64,000 nt of DNA, from NCBI GenBank assembly GCA_046594215.1, contig JBKJPX010000022.1, positions 1 to 64,000 on the forward strand, read 5' to 3'. The position numbers and the translations under genes are program-made. Numbering within the stretch: position 1 is the stretch's first letter; each line of letters begins with the position of its first letter. This stretch comes from Panacagrimonas sp046594215 (GTDB taxonomy: Bacteria > Pseudomonadota > Gammaproteobacteria > Nevskiales > Nevskiaceae). This document shows, one piece after another, positions 24,921 to 33,102 of the stretch. The notes beneath the pieces were generated by a model. That model ran no database searches and was not told the DNA's origin. It saw only the letters and a program-made list of their open reading frames with translations.

Positions 24921-27533
24921 CTACAGCCGCCTGCCGGCGTCGGGAAACCAGTGCTTCTTGAGCCATTCCAGGAAGACCAGGCTGACGACCCCGGCGACGG
25001 CGCAAACCGCAAGGTCATTGCCGTGCAGTTGCCCGAAATGAAACAGCGTGCGTGCCGGCGTCCAGCTCAGTGCGACAGTGAGGACCAGGCTCACCGCGCC
25101 CAGCAATAACCATAGCGACCGGTTGGGTCGCAGGAACGCGCGGACCAGCGAGGCCGAGAAGGAGCGGTTGACCAGGATCAGGCCCATGTTGACCAGCACC
25201 AGCGCGGTGAACAGCAGCGCGCGCAGGTCGTCCTCGGGCATGCCGATTCGCGAGGCGCTGATCAGCATGCCGCCGACGATGGCCAGGGCCAGAAGTCCCT
25301 GAAATACCGCCCACAAAACCCGTCGCCGCAGAAGCAGCGGCGTTTTCGGATCGCGCGGCGGCCGCCGCATCACGTCTTCTTCCTCCTTCTCGGCCTCGAA
25401 CACCACCGAGCAGGCGGGGTCGATCACCATCTCCAGGAAAGCGATCAGGATGGGGGTGAGGATCATCGGCAGACCCAGTAGCAGAGGAAGCAGCGCGAGC
25501 CCGGCAATCGGGATATGCACCGCGACGACGTACTCGATGGCCTTGCGCAGGTTGTCGTAGATCCGTCGGCCAAGGCGGATGGTCCGAACAATGGAGCTGA
25601 AATCATCGTCGAGCAACACGATGGCCGACGCCTCGCGCGCCACGTCGGTGCCGCGACCGCCCATGGCGATACCGATATGAGCGGCTTTGATCGCAGGCGC
25701 GTCGTTGACACCGTCGCCGGTCATCGCCACGACCTCGCCTTTGGCCTTCAGGATCTCGACGATGCGTAGCTTCTGGGTGGGGCGAATGCGGGCGAAGATC
25801 GAACAGCTCTGCACGCGATCCGAGAGCTGCGTATCGGACATCGCTTCAAGTTCGGTGCCGCTCAGGACGGTCGTTGCATCGAGACCCGCCTGCTTCGCGA
25901 TCGCCGCTGCCGTGGCTGGGTAGTCGCCGGTGATCATCACCACGCGGATGCCGGCGGAGCGACATTCGGCGACGGCCGCCGGCACGTTGGCGCGCAGCGG
26001 ATCGGCAAATCCAACCAGGCCAACAAACTCGAAAGCCAGTTCGCGCAGCGAATCGGGTGGACGGTGGATCTGCCCGAAGTTCAGCGACGCGTTCCTGGCG
26101 ACGCCGAGCACGCGCACTCCGTCGCGTGCCTGGGTGTCCGCCAGTTCGCGGATGCTGGCGAGCCGGTCCTGCGGCAGACGGCACAGATCGGCGATCGCCT
26201 CGACGGCGCCCTTGGCGTAGGCGGTCGTGCTTCCCGCCGTACCGCCCGACAGGACATTGGCGACAGCAAACAGGTCCGGACGCAGGCCATAAGCCCGTAC
26301 GACAGTCTGCCGCTTGAAGCGCTCGACACGATCTTGGATCTGCACGAGCGCGAGCGCGTGGAGGGCCACATCCATGGGGTCGGAGGGAACCGGGGGACAG
26401 GCGCACAGCGCCGCTTCCAGGATGTCGCGGATCGCGTCGGGTGCCGGCTCGGCCGCGCTCGCGTCCCAGCCCAGGTGCTCGCCCAGTACGCTCACCACCG
26501 TCATGCGGTTCTCGGTCAGGGTGCCGGTCTTGTCGGTGCAGAGCACCGTGGTGGCGCCGAGAGTTTCGATGGCCGATGCTCGACGCGTCAGCACCCGAAC
26601 GCGCGAAATGCGCCACGCCCCCATCGCCATGAACACGGCCATGACCAGCGGGAACTCCTGGGGCAGCAGCGACATGCCCAGCGCGATGCCAGACAACAAC
26701 GCTTCCAGCCACGAACCGCGCAGCAGGCCATAGAGCAGAACGACCAGGCTGCCGGCGATGCCGCCGACGATGGCGAAATCACGCACCAGCCATCGAATCT
26801 GCTTGCGCAGGTGCGGCTGCTCTGTCTCGATGCTGCGCAGCGCGCGGCCGATCTTGCCCATCTCGCTGCGCACACCGGTGGCCTGGACCTGGGCCTGGCC
26901 AGTGCCGCGTACCACGAGGGTCCCCGCGAAGAGGTAGGGCTGGCTCGCGCCGCCGGGACACCGGATAACCCCCTGCGGTCCGACATCTGCGGGAATCGAC
27001 GAGGCAGTCTTTCCGACCGGAACGGACTCCCCGGTCAGCAGCGATTCGTCGATGAGGAGGTCATGTGCCGACAGCAGGATCGCGTCGGCTGCGATGCGAT
27101 CTCCCTCGGCGACGATCAGCAAGTCGCCGCGCACGACCTCGCGCCCGGCGACATGGACGCGTTTGCCGTCGCGCATCACCAGCGCACGGGGGCTGGCCAG
27201 GTTGCGCAGCGCCTCCAGCACGCGCTCGCTGCGCGACTCCTGAACGATCGTGATGCTCACCGATAAGCCGGCGAAAGCCAGCAGCAGCAATGCGTCGACG
27301 CGGTCACCGAGCAGAAAATAGACGATGCCGCCGCCGATCAGCAGCGCAAACATCGGCTCGCGGATGACCTCCAGCAGAATGCGCAGGAGGCCGCGCCCCT
27401 CGTTGCTCGGCAGTTCGTTCGGCCCCTCGGTTTTCAGGCGTAGGCTGGCTTCAGCAGCGCCGAGTCCGGCATCTGCAGACGTCTTTTCAGGGGCCGTTAA
27501 CATCTTGACCGCGTAGGATCCAGCCAGGCTCAC
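24921..27533 (-). CDS. P-type ATPase of an unusual P2-like subgroup
   Basis: An 870-residue cation pump. It has the actuator motif LLTGESVPVGK, the phosphorylated Asp334 in CTDKTGTLTENRM, the hinge TGDGVNDAPAIKAAHIGIAMG and a six-helix C-terminal membrane domain. The transport helix reads PQEFPLV where calcium and sodium-potassium pumps have PEGLP, so ion choice is uncertain. The GTG at 27533 overlaps the cytochrome b stop by one base; the next ATG is at 27503 (MLTAPEKT). A cytosolic Cys-rich heavy-metal domain is absent, arguing against copper or zinc. It probably belongs to the same unit as the cytochrome b and may respond to the same stress. Confidence 0.93.
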   Translation of the reverse strand: MSLAGSYAVKMLTAPEKTSADAGLGAAEASLRLKTEGPNELPSNEGRGLLRILLEVIREPMFALLIGGGIVYFLLGDRVDALLLLAFAGLSVSITIVQESRSERVLEALRNLASPRALVMRDGKRVHVAGREVVRGDLLIVAEGDRIAADAILLSAHDLLIDESLLTGESVPVGKTASSIPADVGPQGVIRCPGGASQPYLFAGTLVVRGTGQAQVQATGVRSEMGKIGRALRSIETEQPHLRKQIRWLVRDFAIVGGIAGSLVVLLYGLLRGSWLEALLSGIALGMSLLPQEFPLVMAVFMAMGAWRISRVRVLTRRASAIETLGATTVLCTDKTGTLTENRMTVVSVLGEHLGWDASAAEPAPDAIRDILEAALCACPPVPSDPMDVALHALALVQIQDRVERFKRQTVVRAYGLRPDLFAVANVLSGGTAGSTTAYAKGAVEAIADLCRLPQDRLASIRELADTQARDGVRVLGVARNASLNFGQIHRPPDSLRELAFEFVGLVGFADPLRANVPAAVAECRSAGIRVVMITGDYPATAAAIAKQAGLDATTVLSGTELEAMSDTQLSDRVQSCSIFARIRPTQKLRIVEILKAKGEVVAMTGDGVNDAPAIKAAHIGIAMGGRGTDVAREASAIVLLDDDFSSIVRTIRLGRRIYDNLRKAIEYVVAVHIPIAGLALLPLLLGLPMILTPILIAFLEMVIDPACSVVFEAEKEEEDVMRRPPRDPKTPLLLRRRVLWAVFQGLLALAIVGGMLISASRIGMPEDDLRALLFTALVLVNMGLILVNRSFSASLVRAFLRPNRSLWLLLGAVSLVLTVALSWTPARTLFHFGQLHGNDLAVCAVAGVVSLVFLEWLKKHWFPDAGRRL

Positions 27534-28315
27534 TAATCGTCATTGCGGTCCACGTTGCCGGGTTGGGGGCGCACCGCATCGACCGGCTTTCCCTTGAGCA
27601 CTTTGCGCCCGCTGAACATGGCCGACGTCAAATTCCCACCCTCGCGCAGTTCGGTGAACACCACGCCGGCCACGTGGATCACGATGCCGATGGCCAGCAA
27701 GTAGAAGCCATAGAGATGCACCAGGGCGAAGGGTTCGCGCAGCACCCGCATCTCCGCGTACGCGGCCTTGTCGACCATCTCGGGCGAGTACGGCGCCAAG
27801 CTGGCGGGATCGACACCGGGTGCGACAACCCACTGCGCGATCCACGATCCGAACGGCGGAAAGTAGATGTCGGTGCCGGCCAGCAGCAGCCCGGTCGAAG
27901 CCTGCACGATCATGACCAGCAGCAGGCCCGCGATCGCGATGCGCCCCAGCGGGTTGTGCCCGAGATAAGCCTCGGGGCTGCCGGCGGCAGACGCCGCGAC
28001 ATAATGACGCAGGCGATGCAGGTAGCCTTTGCCGCCCGGTAGCATCTGGCGCCACCGCGCGTAGTGATTGCCACAGAATCCCCAGACGACGCGCACCACG
28101 ATGTTCAGCGCGAACACGTAGCCCGCCCACACGTGCAAGGTCTTCAGCAGGACCTTCCCGGTGTTGGAAACCTCCAGCGTACCGGCGTTGAGAATCACCA
28201 GTCCGAAGCCGGCCAGTGCGATGACGCACAGCACGTTGAGCCAGTGGAACCCGCGCGTGGGCGCGTCCCAGACGCGGTAAGACTTCAGTTCGGTCATCTC
28301 GGGTTCTTGTTCCAT
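27533..28315 (-). CDS. cytochrome b/b561-type membrane subunit
   Basis: A 260-residue di-heme membrane cytochrome of the hydrogenase/formate-dehydrogenase b-type. Conserved haem histidines are visible in GFHWLNVLC, KTLHVWAGYVF and the helix ALVHLYGFYLLAIGIVIHVAG; the second helix contains NIVVRVVWGFCGNHYARW. It should pass electrons between a periplasmic cytochrome c and the quinone pool. The start ATG 28315 (MEQEPEMTEL) has an AGGA nine bases upstream. The upstream gene that should encode its multiheme cytochrome c partner is decayed, so this subunit may be orphaned. Its stop overlaps the ATPase GTG by one base. Confidence 0.9.
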   Translation of the reverse strand: MEQEPEMTELKSYRVWDAPTRGFHWLNVLCVIALAGFGLVILNAGTLEVSNTGKVLLKTLHVWAGYVFALNIVVRVVWGFCGNHYARWRQMLPGGKGYLHRLRHYVAASAAGSPEAYLGHNPLGRIAIAGLLLVMIVQASTGLLLAGTDIYFPPFGSWIAQWVVAPGVDPASLAPYSPEMVDKAAYAEMRVLREPFALVHLYGFYLLAIGIVIHVAGVVFTELREGGNLTSAMFSGRKVLKGKPVDAVRPQPGNVDRNDD

Positions 28316-28325
28316 TGCAGTAGTC

Positions 28326-28735
28326 CTAGTCATCTCCGCGGCCTTCGGTCGGCTCGTCGGCATTGCGATCGCACTTCACGCGGTCGTCGAAGTCGCGAAT
28401 GCCCTCTTCGAGGTACTGCGCGCGGATCCCGGCGACGGTATGTGCATGGCATCCCTCGCAGGTGTGCGGCTGAACGCGTTGTCGATGTGACAAGTGGCTC
28501 ACTTTGCGTAGTGCTCGCCGTCCAGCCGGAAGTGCCTGGCATGGTCGAAGCTCGAGGGCGTCCATGCCTTCAGGCTGTGGCAGGCGAGGTAGTTCTGTTC
28601 GGTGAGGTGCCGGTGGAATGACGCTCTCATCGCCGTCAAGGCGGCGCGCCTGTCCGGTGGACAGGACGACCCGGTCGACCTGATGGCAGGCCATGCATTT
28701 CTCCCGGCGCGTCTGGGTAGGGCTTTGGGGGGCGG
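28326..28735 (-). pseudogene. decayed multiheme cytochrome c
   Basis: Read on the minus strand, the remains of a small multiheme cytochrome c are spread over three frames. Haem motifs in order: CMACH (intact, 28697-28683); YLACH, where the first Cys codon became TAC (28591-28589); a Cys-to-stop change giving TGA (28501-28499) before ATCHIDNAF; CEGCH (intact, near 28460-28446); and RVKCD, where both the first Cys and the His of a CVKCH-type motif are lost. At least two frameshifts separate the motifs. It lies directly upstream of cytochrome b, the normal order for a b/c electron-transfer pair. The 5' end is not recognisable. Confidence 0.8.
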
Positions 28736-29078
28736 ACGATGACGTAGAGCCCGACTATTGAGCGGAATCAATGCTGCATGCACGCTCCGGCAGCGCGTGT
28801 TGCCGCTCTGGCAGCAAGATAAATTCGACGTCGCCCGATTTCCGTTCGGTAGCGCACACGATTGAGCGTCGCTCCGACCGCATGACCACGGATCAGGTGC
28901 GCGGGGCCGGGTTGTCAGCTCTGCGGTGCCACCGCGCAGTTGGGCTCCGGATGAGTGCGCAACAGCTTGGCGCTCGTGCTTCGAAACGACGGACGCAACA
29001 ACTTGATCAACATAAATCGCGAGCTGGCGATCTGTATCGAGTGAGGGTTTCTGCCGTCCCAGCCGATCCATCGTTCAG

Positions 29079-29333
29079 GCCAGATTTTTCATCTTGGTCC
29101 TGTCGCCCTTGTACAGCCTCTTTAACGAACGACGCGATCGTTGGGGCCGGGATCCCCAGCCGATCGCTGACATGCTTCAGGATGTTTATGGGGAGAATCC
29201 TGATGGAGTCCAGTTTGGTGCCAGACAAGCGCAGATGGCCAAGCTGGATCGCCGCAGCACTGCGGTTCGAACTGAGAAACGAGGTGCTGAGAGCGGCGAG
29301 GTCTTCGGCGCTGAACGTAAAGGACGCGGGGAT
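29079..29333 (-). pseudogene. relic of Tn3-family transposase N-terminal (DUF4158) domain
   Basis: The minus strand reads ASFTFSAEDLAALSTSF, then NRSAAAIQLGHLRLSGTKLD, SIRILPINILKHVSDRLG and IPAPTIAS. This is the order and pattern of the Tn3-type transposase N-terminal domain. After IAS the frame shifts; the next frame reads SLKRLYKGDRTKMKNLA and then stops, matching the family's SLRxLYxRxRTLFEHQ segment. Only about 100 codons remain. No DDE domain and no terminal inverted repeats were found nearby. Confidence 0.6.
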
Positions 29334-29421
29334 CTGGTACGCGCTCGGCTCGGGTGGCAGCACCCCCGTCCGAGAACAATTCCCTTCCAGACCTCCATCG
29401 TGCTCACAAGGCCCCTCGGTG

Positions 29422-29516
29422 CGCGCCGCGTCGGGTCGACGCGTTGGCAGATGACGCCTGCCCACCCTGAGGATCGCGTTCCCTTTATTTCTGGCAGCGA
29501 TACGACACGACTGCTA
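29422..29516 (+). repeat. diverged direct repeat, right copy
   Basis: Partner of the repeat at 23483-23577, same orientation, about 87% identical over 95 bases with the final 30 bases identical. It lies between the transposase relic and the next chromosomal gene, where an island boundary would be expected. Confidence 0.85.
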
Positions 29517-29588
29517 ACTGGTGTTCGCACCCCGATCAGGCCCAGACTTTGCTTGACGCAAGACGGGTCTCCTCGCGAGGTGTCGATC

Positions 29589-30302
29589 ATGCAGTCGCCT
29601 GATTTCGCCGCAGTGGGCTTGCAGCATTTCCAGCAGAAGGATCTTCTGTTCCTGTTCGAGCACTTCCCGGTTGCGGGGGTGGACCCTGTCGAGGCGGTGC
29701 GCCGGGTGCACGAACAACCGCTGATGCTCGAATCCGTACTCGAGTCCCGCTACGTACACGAGGCGCTCATGGGCCAGCGTGCGGAGTGGCTCGATGTCTC
29801 CCCGCAACTCTTCTTCGACGTGATGCTGCGACGGGCGATGCCCGGTCCGCGTGATCGTCTCGAACGCCAGGCAATCCACTATCTCGCCAACCTGCTGGGC
29901 CTTTTCTCGCGCACCGAGCGCGTCTACCGGTTGCAGCACGACGATGCGGCTTCGTTCGAATACCTGGCCGACCTGGTGCGCGAAGGACTCGAAGCAGGGC
30001 CGGAACGTCGCTTCCTGGTCAACGCGCACATCGGCAACTATGCGTTGTACCTGTCGGGCATCTGCGCGCCCTGGATCGAACACCGCCGCAACTTCAAGCG
30101 CCGCCCGGTCTCGCTGGAGTTCTACCGGCGTATGGGTTGCAGCCACTACGCCAGCGCGGCGGGCAGCCTCCACGCGCGCGAGTTCGGCCTCGGCGAAGTC
30201 TTCAAGCGCTTGGCCGAGCGCTTCGAGCACTTCCGCATGGGGTTGCGCCGACTCGCCGAGGACGTGTTTCCGACGCGGCAGGCGGTGCCGGTGCGCAGCT
30301 AG
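29589..30302 (+). CDS. hypothetical protein, unknown family
   Basis: A 237-residue protein that I do not recognise. It is soluble and mostly helical, rich in Arg and Leu, with conserved-looking blocks (FEHFPVAGVDPVEAVRRVHEQ, LFFDVMLRRAMPGPRDRLERQ, LVNAHIGNYALYLSGI, FYRRMGCSHYASAAG). A GAGGTG Shine-Dalgarno sits before the ATG. Codon use is like the core genome, so it probably lies outside the island on its right flank. Thirty-nine bases separate it from the next small gene, so the three genes to 31.8 kb may be one operon. Confidence 0.7.
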   Translation: MQSPDFAAVGLQHFQQKDLLFLFEHFPVAGVDPVEAVRRVHEQPLMLESVLESRYVHEALMGQRAEWLDVSPQLFFDVMLRRAMPGPRDRLERQAIHYLANLLGLFSRTERVYRLQHDDAASFEYLADLVREGLEAGPERRFLVNAHIGNYALYLSGICAPWIEHRRNFKRRPVSLEFYRRMGCSHYASAAGSLHAREFGLGEVFKRLAERFEHFRMGLRRLAEDVFPTRQAVPVRS

Positions 30303-30341
30303 CGCCGCGATACACTCCCCCGCGTTCACCGGGGGAGAGCC

Positions 30342-30569
30342 GTGGGCACAACGGAGTCGGGCGGTGATCTGGACGCGCTTTCGGAACGCCTGAACCGGCC
30401 CGCTTCGAGCCTGCGCGCCTACGCCGCGCTGAGCGCTGACGAGCACCGCGTCCTGCGCACATGTCTGGACGCTGCGCTCGCCGAACGACGCACCGCCCTG
30501 GACCAGGCGCTGTCGCGACTGATGCCCTGGCCGCTGCGGGACCTCCCGCTGCGATGGCTGCGCCGATGA
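30342..30569 (+). CDS. hypothetical protein, small
   Basis: A 75-residue product starting at GTG, helical and Arg/Leu-rich, with no membrane segment (ESGGDLDALSERLNRPASSL, then LSADEHRVLRTCLDAALAER). Its stop overlaps the start of the following gene as ATGA, which supports it being real and coexpressed. It matches no family known to me. A small partner or regulator of the downstream protein is possible. Confidence 0.6.
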   Translation: MGTTESGGDLDALSERLNRPASSLRAYAALSADEHRVLRTCLDAALAERRTALDQALSRLMPWPLRDLPLRWLRR

Positions 30570-31765
30570 CACGCCTGGCGTCGCGCGCCGAAGTGCTCAA
30601 GCTGTGCCGCACGCTCGGCGCCGAGGCGGGTTCGCTCGGCTTCCTCGAACGGCTGCCTGCCGAAGAGGTGCGCGAACTTCGACGCGCGGTCTACGACCGA
30701 TTCTTCGTGTTCGATCGCAAGCTGTTCCATCGTGTCAGCCGCGCGTTCCGGCGCCTTCCGTCCTGGCTCGGCGCCTGGGTCGCACGCCTCGCCGGCCCGC
30801 TGCTCACGGCTCGCGTCGCCGGCGACCTGCCGGCCCGCCACGCCGCGAAAATGGCGCAGCGCCTGCCGCCCACGTTCGTGGCCGATGTCTGTCTGTACCT
30901 GGATCCGCGCTGCGCACACGACCTGATCCACGCGCTGCGTTCCGAAACCATCCTGCCGATCGCGCTGGAACTGCTGCGACGCCGCGACTGGATAACGACC
31001 GGGCGATTCGTGGACTTCCTTCCGGACGAGGCGATCCGCGCCGTGCTCGAGCACATCGAGAACGACGAGATGCTGCTGCGTATCTCGTTCTTCGTGGAGT
31101 CGCCCAACCGACTCGACCACGTCGTGCGCCTGATGCCGCAGGAGCGGCTGCGCCAGGCGATCCTGCTCGCGGTCGACGAATCACGCGACCTGCTGACCGA
31201 GGTGATGTCGCTGATCATCCACGTCAGCTACGCGCTCAAGCGCGAGCTTGGGGATCTGGCCGCTGCGCAGGACGAGTCGGTGCTCGACCGCGTGGTCGAG
31301 TCGGCAAACACGCAGCAGTTGTGGACCGACCTGCTGCCGGCGATCTCGGTGCTCTCCCAGGCGGCGCAGCACAAGGTTGTGAACCTGCCGATCCTGCGCG
31401 AGGACCCGACGGTCCTCGCGAACATCCTGCAGGCCGCGCACCACGGCGCACTCTGGGGCGACGTGTTGCCGCTGATCCGCTACATGGACGAACCAATGCG
31501 GGTCGCGGTCGGGGCCCTTGCGGCCGGCCTGTCCACCGACGCGCTGGCCGGCGCCACCGGCGCCGCCCTGCTCGGCGAGCAGTGGGAGGCGCTGCTCGAC
31601 ATCGTGCGACGCCTGCCGGCGCACCGTCGGCGCGCCTGGGCCGAGATCGTGAAAACCTACGGCGAGGTCGATCCCCAACTGCTCGAGCGCATCGCGCGCC
31701 GCGCCGGAGAGCTCGGCTTCGGCGCCGCGTTCGAGGCCGAGCGTGAGCCCCTCGCCGTCGCCTGA
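30566..31765 (+). CDS. hypothetical helical-repeat protein
   Basis: A 399-residue protein, nearly all helical, with no signal or clear membrane anchor. From about residue 80 it shows regularly spaced helices like HEAT or MgtE-N repeats (LPARHAAKMAQRLPPTFVAD, LLRRRDWITTGRFVDFLP, LEHIENDEMLLRISFFVESP). This suggests a superhelical scaffold; no catalytic residues stand out. The ATG at 30566 overlaps the preceding small gene, although an in-frame ATG 12 bases earlier is possible. A PaaG-like crotonase follows after 34 bases. Function unknown. Confidence 0.7.
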   Translation: MTRLASRAEVLKLCRTLGAEAGSLGFLERLPAEEVRELRRAVYDRFFVFDRKLFHRVSRAFRRLPSWLGAWVARLAGPLLTARVAGDLPARHAAKMAQRLPPTFVADVCLYLDPRCAHDLIHALRSETILPIALELLRRRDWITTGRFVDFLPDEAIRAVLEHIENDEMLLRISFFVESPNRLDHVVRLMPQERLRQAILLAVDESRDLLTEVMSLIIHVSYALKRELGDLAAAQDESVLDRVVESANTQQLWTDLLPAISVLSQAAQHKVVNLPILREDPTVLANILQAAHHGALWGDVLPLIRYMDEPMRVAVGALAAGLSTDALAGATGAALLGEQWEALLDIVRRLPAHRRRAWAEIVKTYGEVDPQLLERIARRAGELGFGAAFEAEREPLAVA

Positions 31766-31799
31766 CACCCTTCCTCTTGCCCGCCCCGCTTGCATCGCC

Positions 31800-32600
31800 A
31801 TGACCTACCAGACCCTGCTGCTCGACATCGAATCCGGCGTCGCCACGCTCACGTTGAACCGTCCGGCTGCGCGCAACGCCTTCAGCCCCGAGCTGATGCA
31901 GGAGCTGCGCGTGGCGCTCGCCGACGTCGCCGGGCGCAGGGAAGTCCGCGCGCTGCTGCTCACCGGCAAGGGCGCGAGCTTCTGCGCCGGCGCCGATCTG
32001 TCGCTGCAGACCGGCGGCGATCGCCAGGCGCGAGCCAGGGAAGGCTCGCGACAGCAGCGCGAGTGGATCAACCCGATCGTCACCGACCTGCATGCGCTGC
32101 CCTTCCCCACCATCGCCGCGATGAATGGCAGTGCCGCCGGCGCGGGCGCGAGCCTCGCACTGGCCTGCGACGTGGTACTGGCCGCACGATCGAGTTTCTT
32201 TCTGTTCCCGTTCATGCCGCGGCTGGGCATCGTTCCCGATATGGGTGCCACCTGGTTCCTGCCGCGCCTGCTCGGCCCGGCGCGTGCAATGGCGCTGTCG
32301 CTGGTCGGTGACCGGCTGCCGGCCGCGCAGGCCGCGGAATGGGGACTGATCTGGCGCTGCGTCGACGACGCGGCGCTCATGGAAGAGGCACGCGTCCTGG
32401 CGACGCGTGTTTCGCGCGGCCCGGCGCATGCCGCGCTGGAGCTTCGTCGCGCTTTCAAGGCCGCGGGGGAGAAGGACCTCGCCGCGCAGCTCGATTACGA
32501 GGCCGACCGTCAGGCCGATCTGCTGGCAACGGTCGAGTTCGAGGAAGGCGTGCTGTCCTTCCTGGAGAAGCGCGAGCCGTGCTTCCCGCCGCGCGGCTGA
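31800..32600 (+). CDS. enoyl-CoA hydratase/isomerase, PaaG-like
   Basis: A 266-residue crotonase. Typical motifs are FCAGADLS (oxyanion hole), AAMNGSAAGAGASLALACD and LGIVPDMGATWFLPR. The two catalytic glutamates of true hydratases are missing: the first position is Ala (GASLAL) and the second is within FMPRLG. The retained Asp in VPDMG instead matches PaaG and related ring-oxepin or double-bond isomerases. An isomerase role is therefore more likely than water addition. Start ATG 31800 gives the standard N-terminus (MTYQTLLLDIESGVATLTL). It is probably part of fatty or aromatic acid degradation. Confidence 0.88.
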   Translation: MTYQTLLLDIESGVATLTLNRPAARNAFSPELMQELRVALADVAGRREVRALLLTGKGASFCAGADLSLQTGGDRQARAREGSRQQREWINPIVTDLHALPFPTIAAMNGSAAGAGASLALACDVVLAARSSFFLFPFMPRLGIVPDMGATWFLPRLLGPARAMALSLVGDRLPAAQAAEWGLIWRCVDDAALMEEARVLATRVSRGPAHAALELRRAFKAAGEKDLAAQLDYEADRQADLLATVEFEEGVLSFLEKREPCFPPRG

Positions 32601-32675
32601 CGAGCTGCGGCTTCGATTCCGGCGCTTTGTCCGTTACGCTCGAAGCGGGAAAGTTTCGCGAACCGGGGAAACCGC

Positions 32676-33023
32676 ATGAATGACATCGTCACCACCGAAG
32701 AACCGAGCCAGGACGATCGCAACTTCGCGATGCTGGCGCACCTGCTGGGGATCTTCACGAGCTTCGTAGGCGCGCTGATCATCTGGCTGGTGAAGAAGGA
32801 CGACTCGGCCTTCGTCGCAAAGGAAGGCGCCGAGGCGCTGAACTTCCAGATCACGCTCACGCTGGCGTGGATCGTTGCGAGCATGCTCGCCCTGATCCTG
32901 ATCGGGTTCCTGATGTTCCCGGTACTGGTGCTCGCGAACCTGATCCTGTGCATTCTCGCCGCGGTGTCGGCGTCGAAGGGCAAGCCATACCGGTATCCGT
33001 TGACCTTGCGACTGGTGAAGTAG
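32676..33023 (+). CDS. DUF4870 (Tic20-like) membrane protein
   Basis: A 115-residue protein with three hydrophobic segments (MLAHLLGIFTSFVGALIIWL, then ITLTLAWIVASMLALILIG and MFPVLVLANLILCILAAV) and the family motif KEGAEALNFQ. DUF4870 proteins occur widely in bacteria; their function is not established. It stands alone between the crotonase and the convergent patatin gene, and a REP-like hairpin follows its stop. Confidence 0.9.
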   Translation: MNDIVTTEEPSQDDRNFAMLAHLLGIFTSFVGALIIWLVKKDDSAFVAKEGAEALNFQITLTLAWIVASMLALILIGFLMFPVLVLANLILCILAAVSASKGKPYRYPLTLRLVK

Positions 33024-33041
33024 CCCGGACGCAGTCCGGGA
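33021..33041. repeat. REP-like palindrome
   Basis: CCCGGA (33025-33030) and TCCGGG (33036-33041) form a perfect six-base stem around CGCAG directly after the DUF4870 stop. The 12-mer GCCCGGACGCAG occurs again at 46436, and GTAGCCCGGAC again at 62150, so this is one member of a dispersed intergenic repeat. It may also act as a weak terminator for the convergent genes. Confidence 0.55.
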
Positions 33042-33102
33042 GCTGTTCTTCACTTCGGAGGGAAAGCCCTCTCGCTTCCTCCGGGCCGGGCCACGGGTCA
33101 GC

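Larger units (their letters stand above)
28741..29588. other. lower-GC stretch without intact gene
   Basis: This region has visibly more A+T than its surroundings, and neither strand has a convincing full gene. It holds a transposase relic and the right copy of the island repeat, listed separately. The open plus-strand frames here look like shadows of decayed sequence. Confidence 0.6.

Noticed and set aside
28771..29454. Plus-strand open frames in the low-GC stretch
   Set aside because: They have Cys/Ser/Arg-rich shadow composition and overlap the minus-strand transposase relic, which has recognisable motifs.
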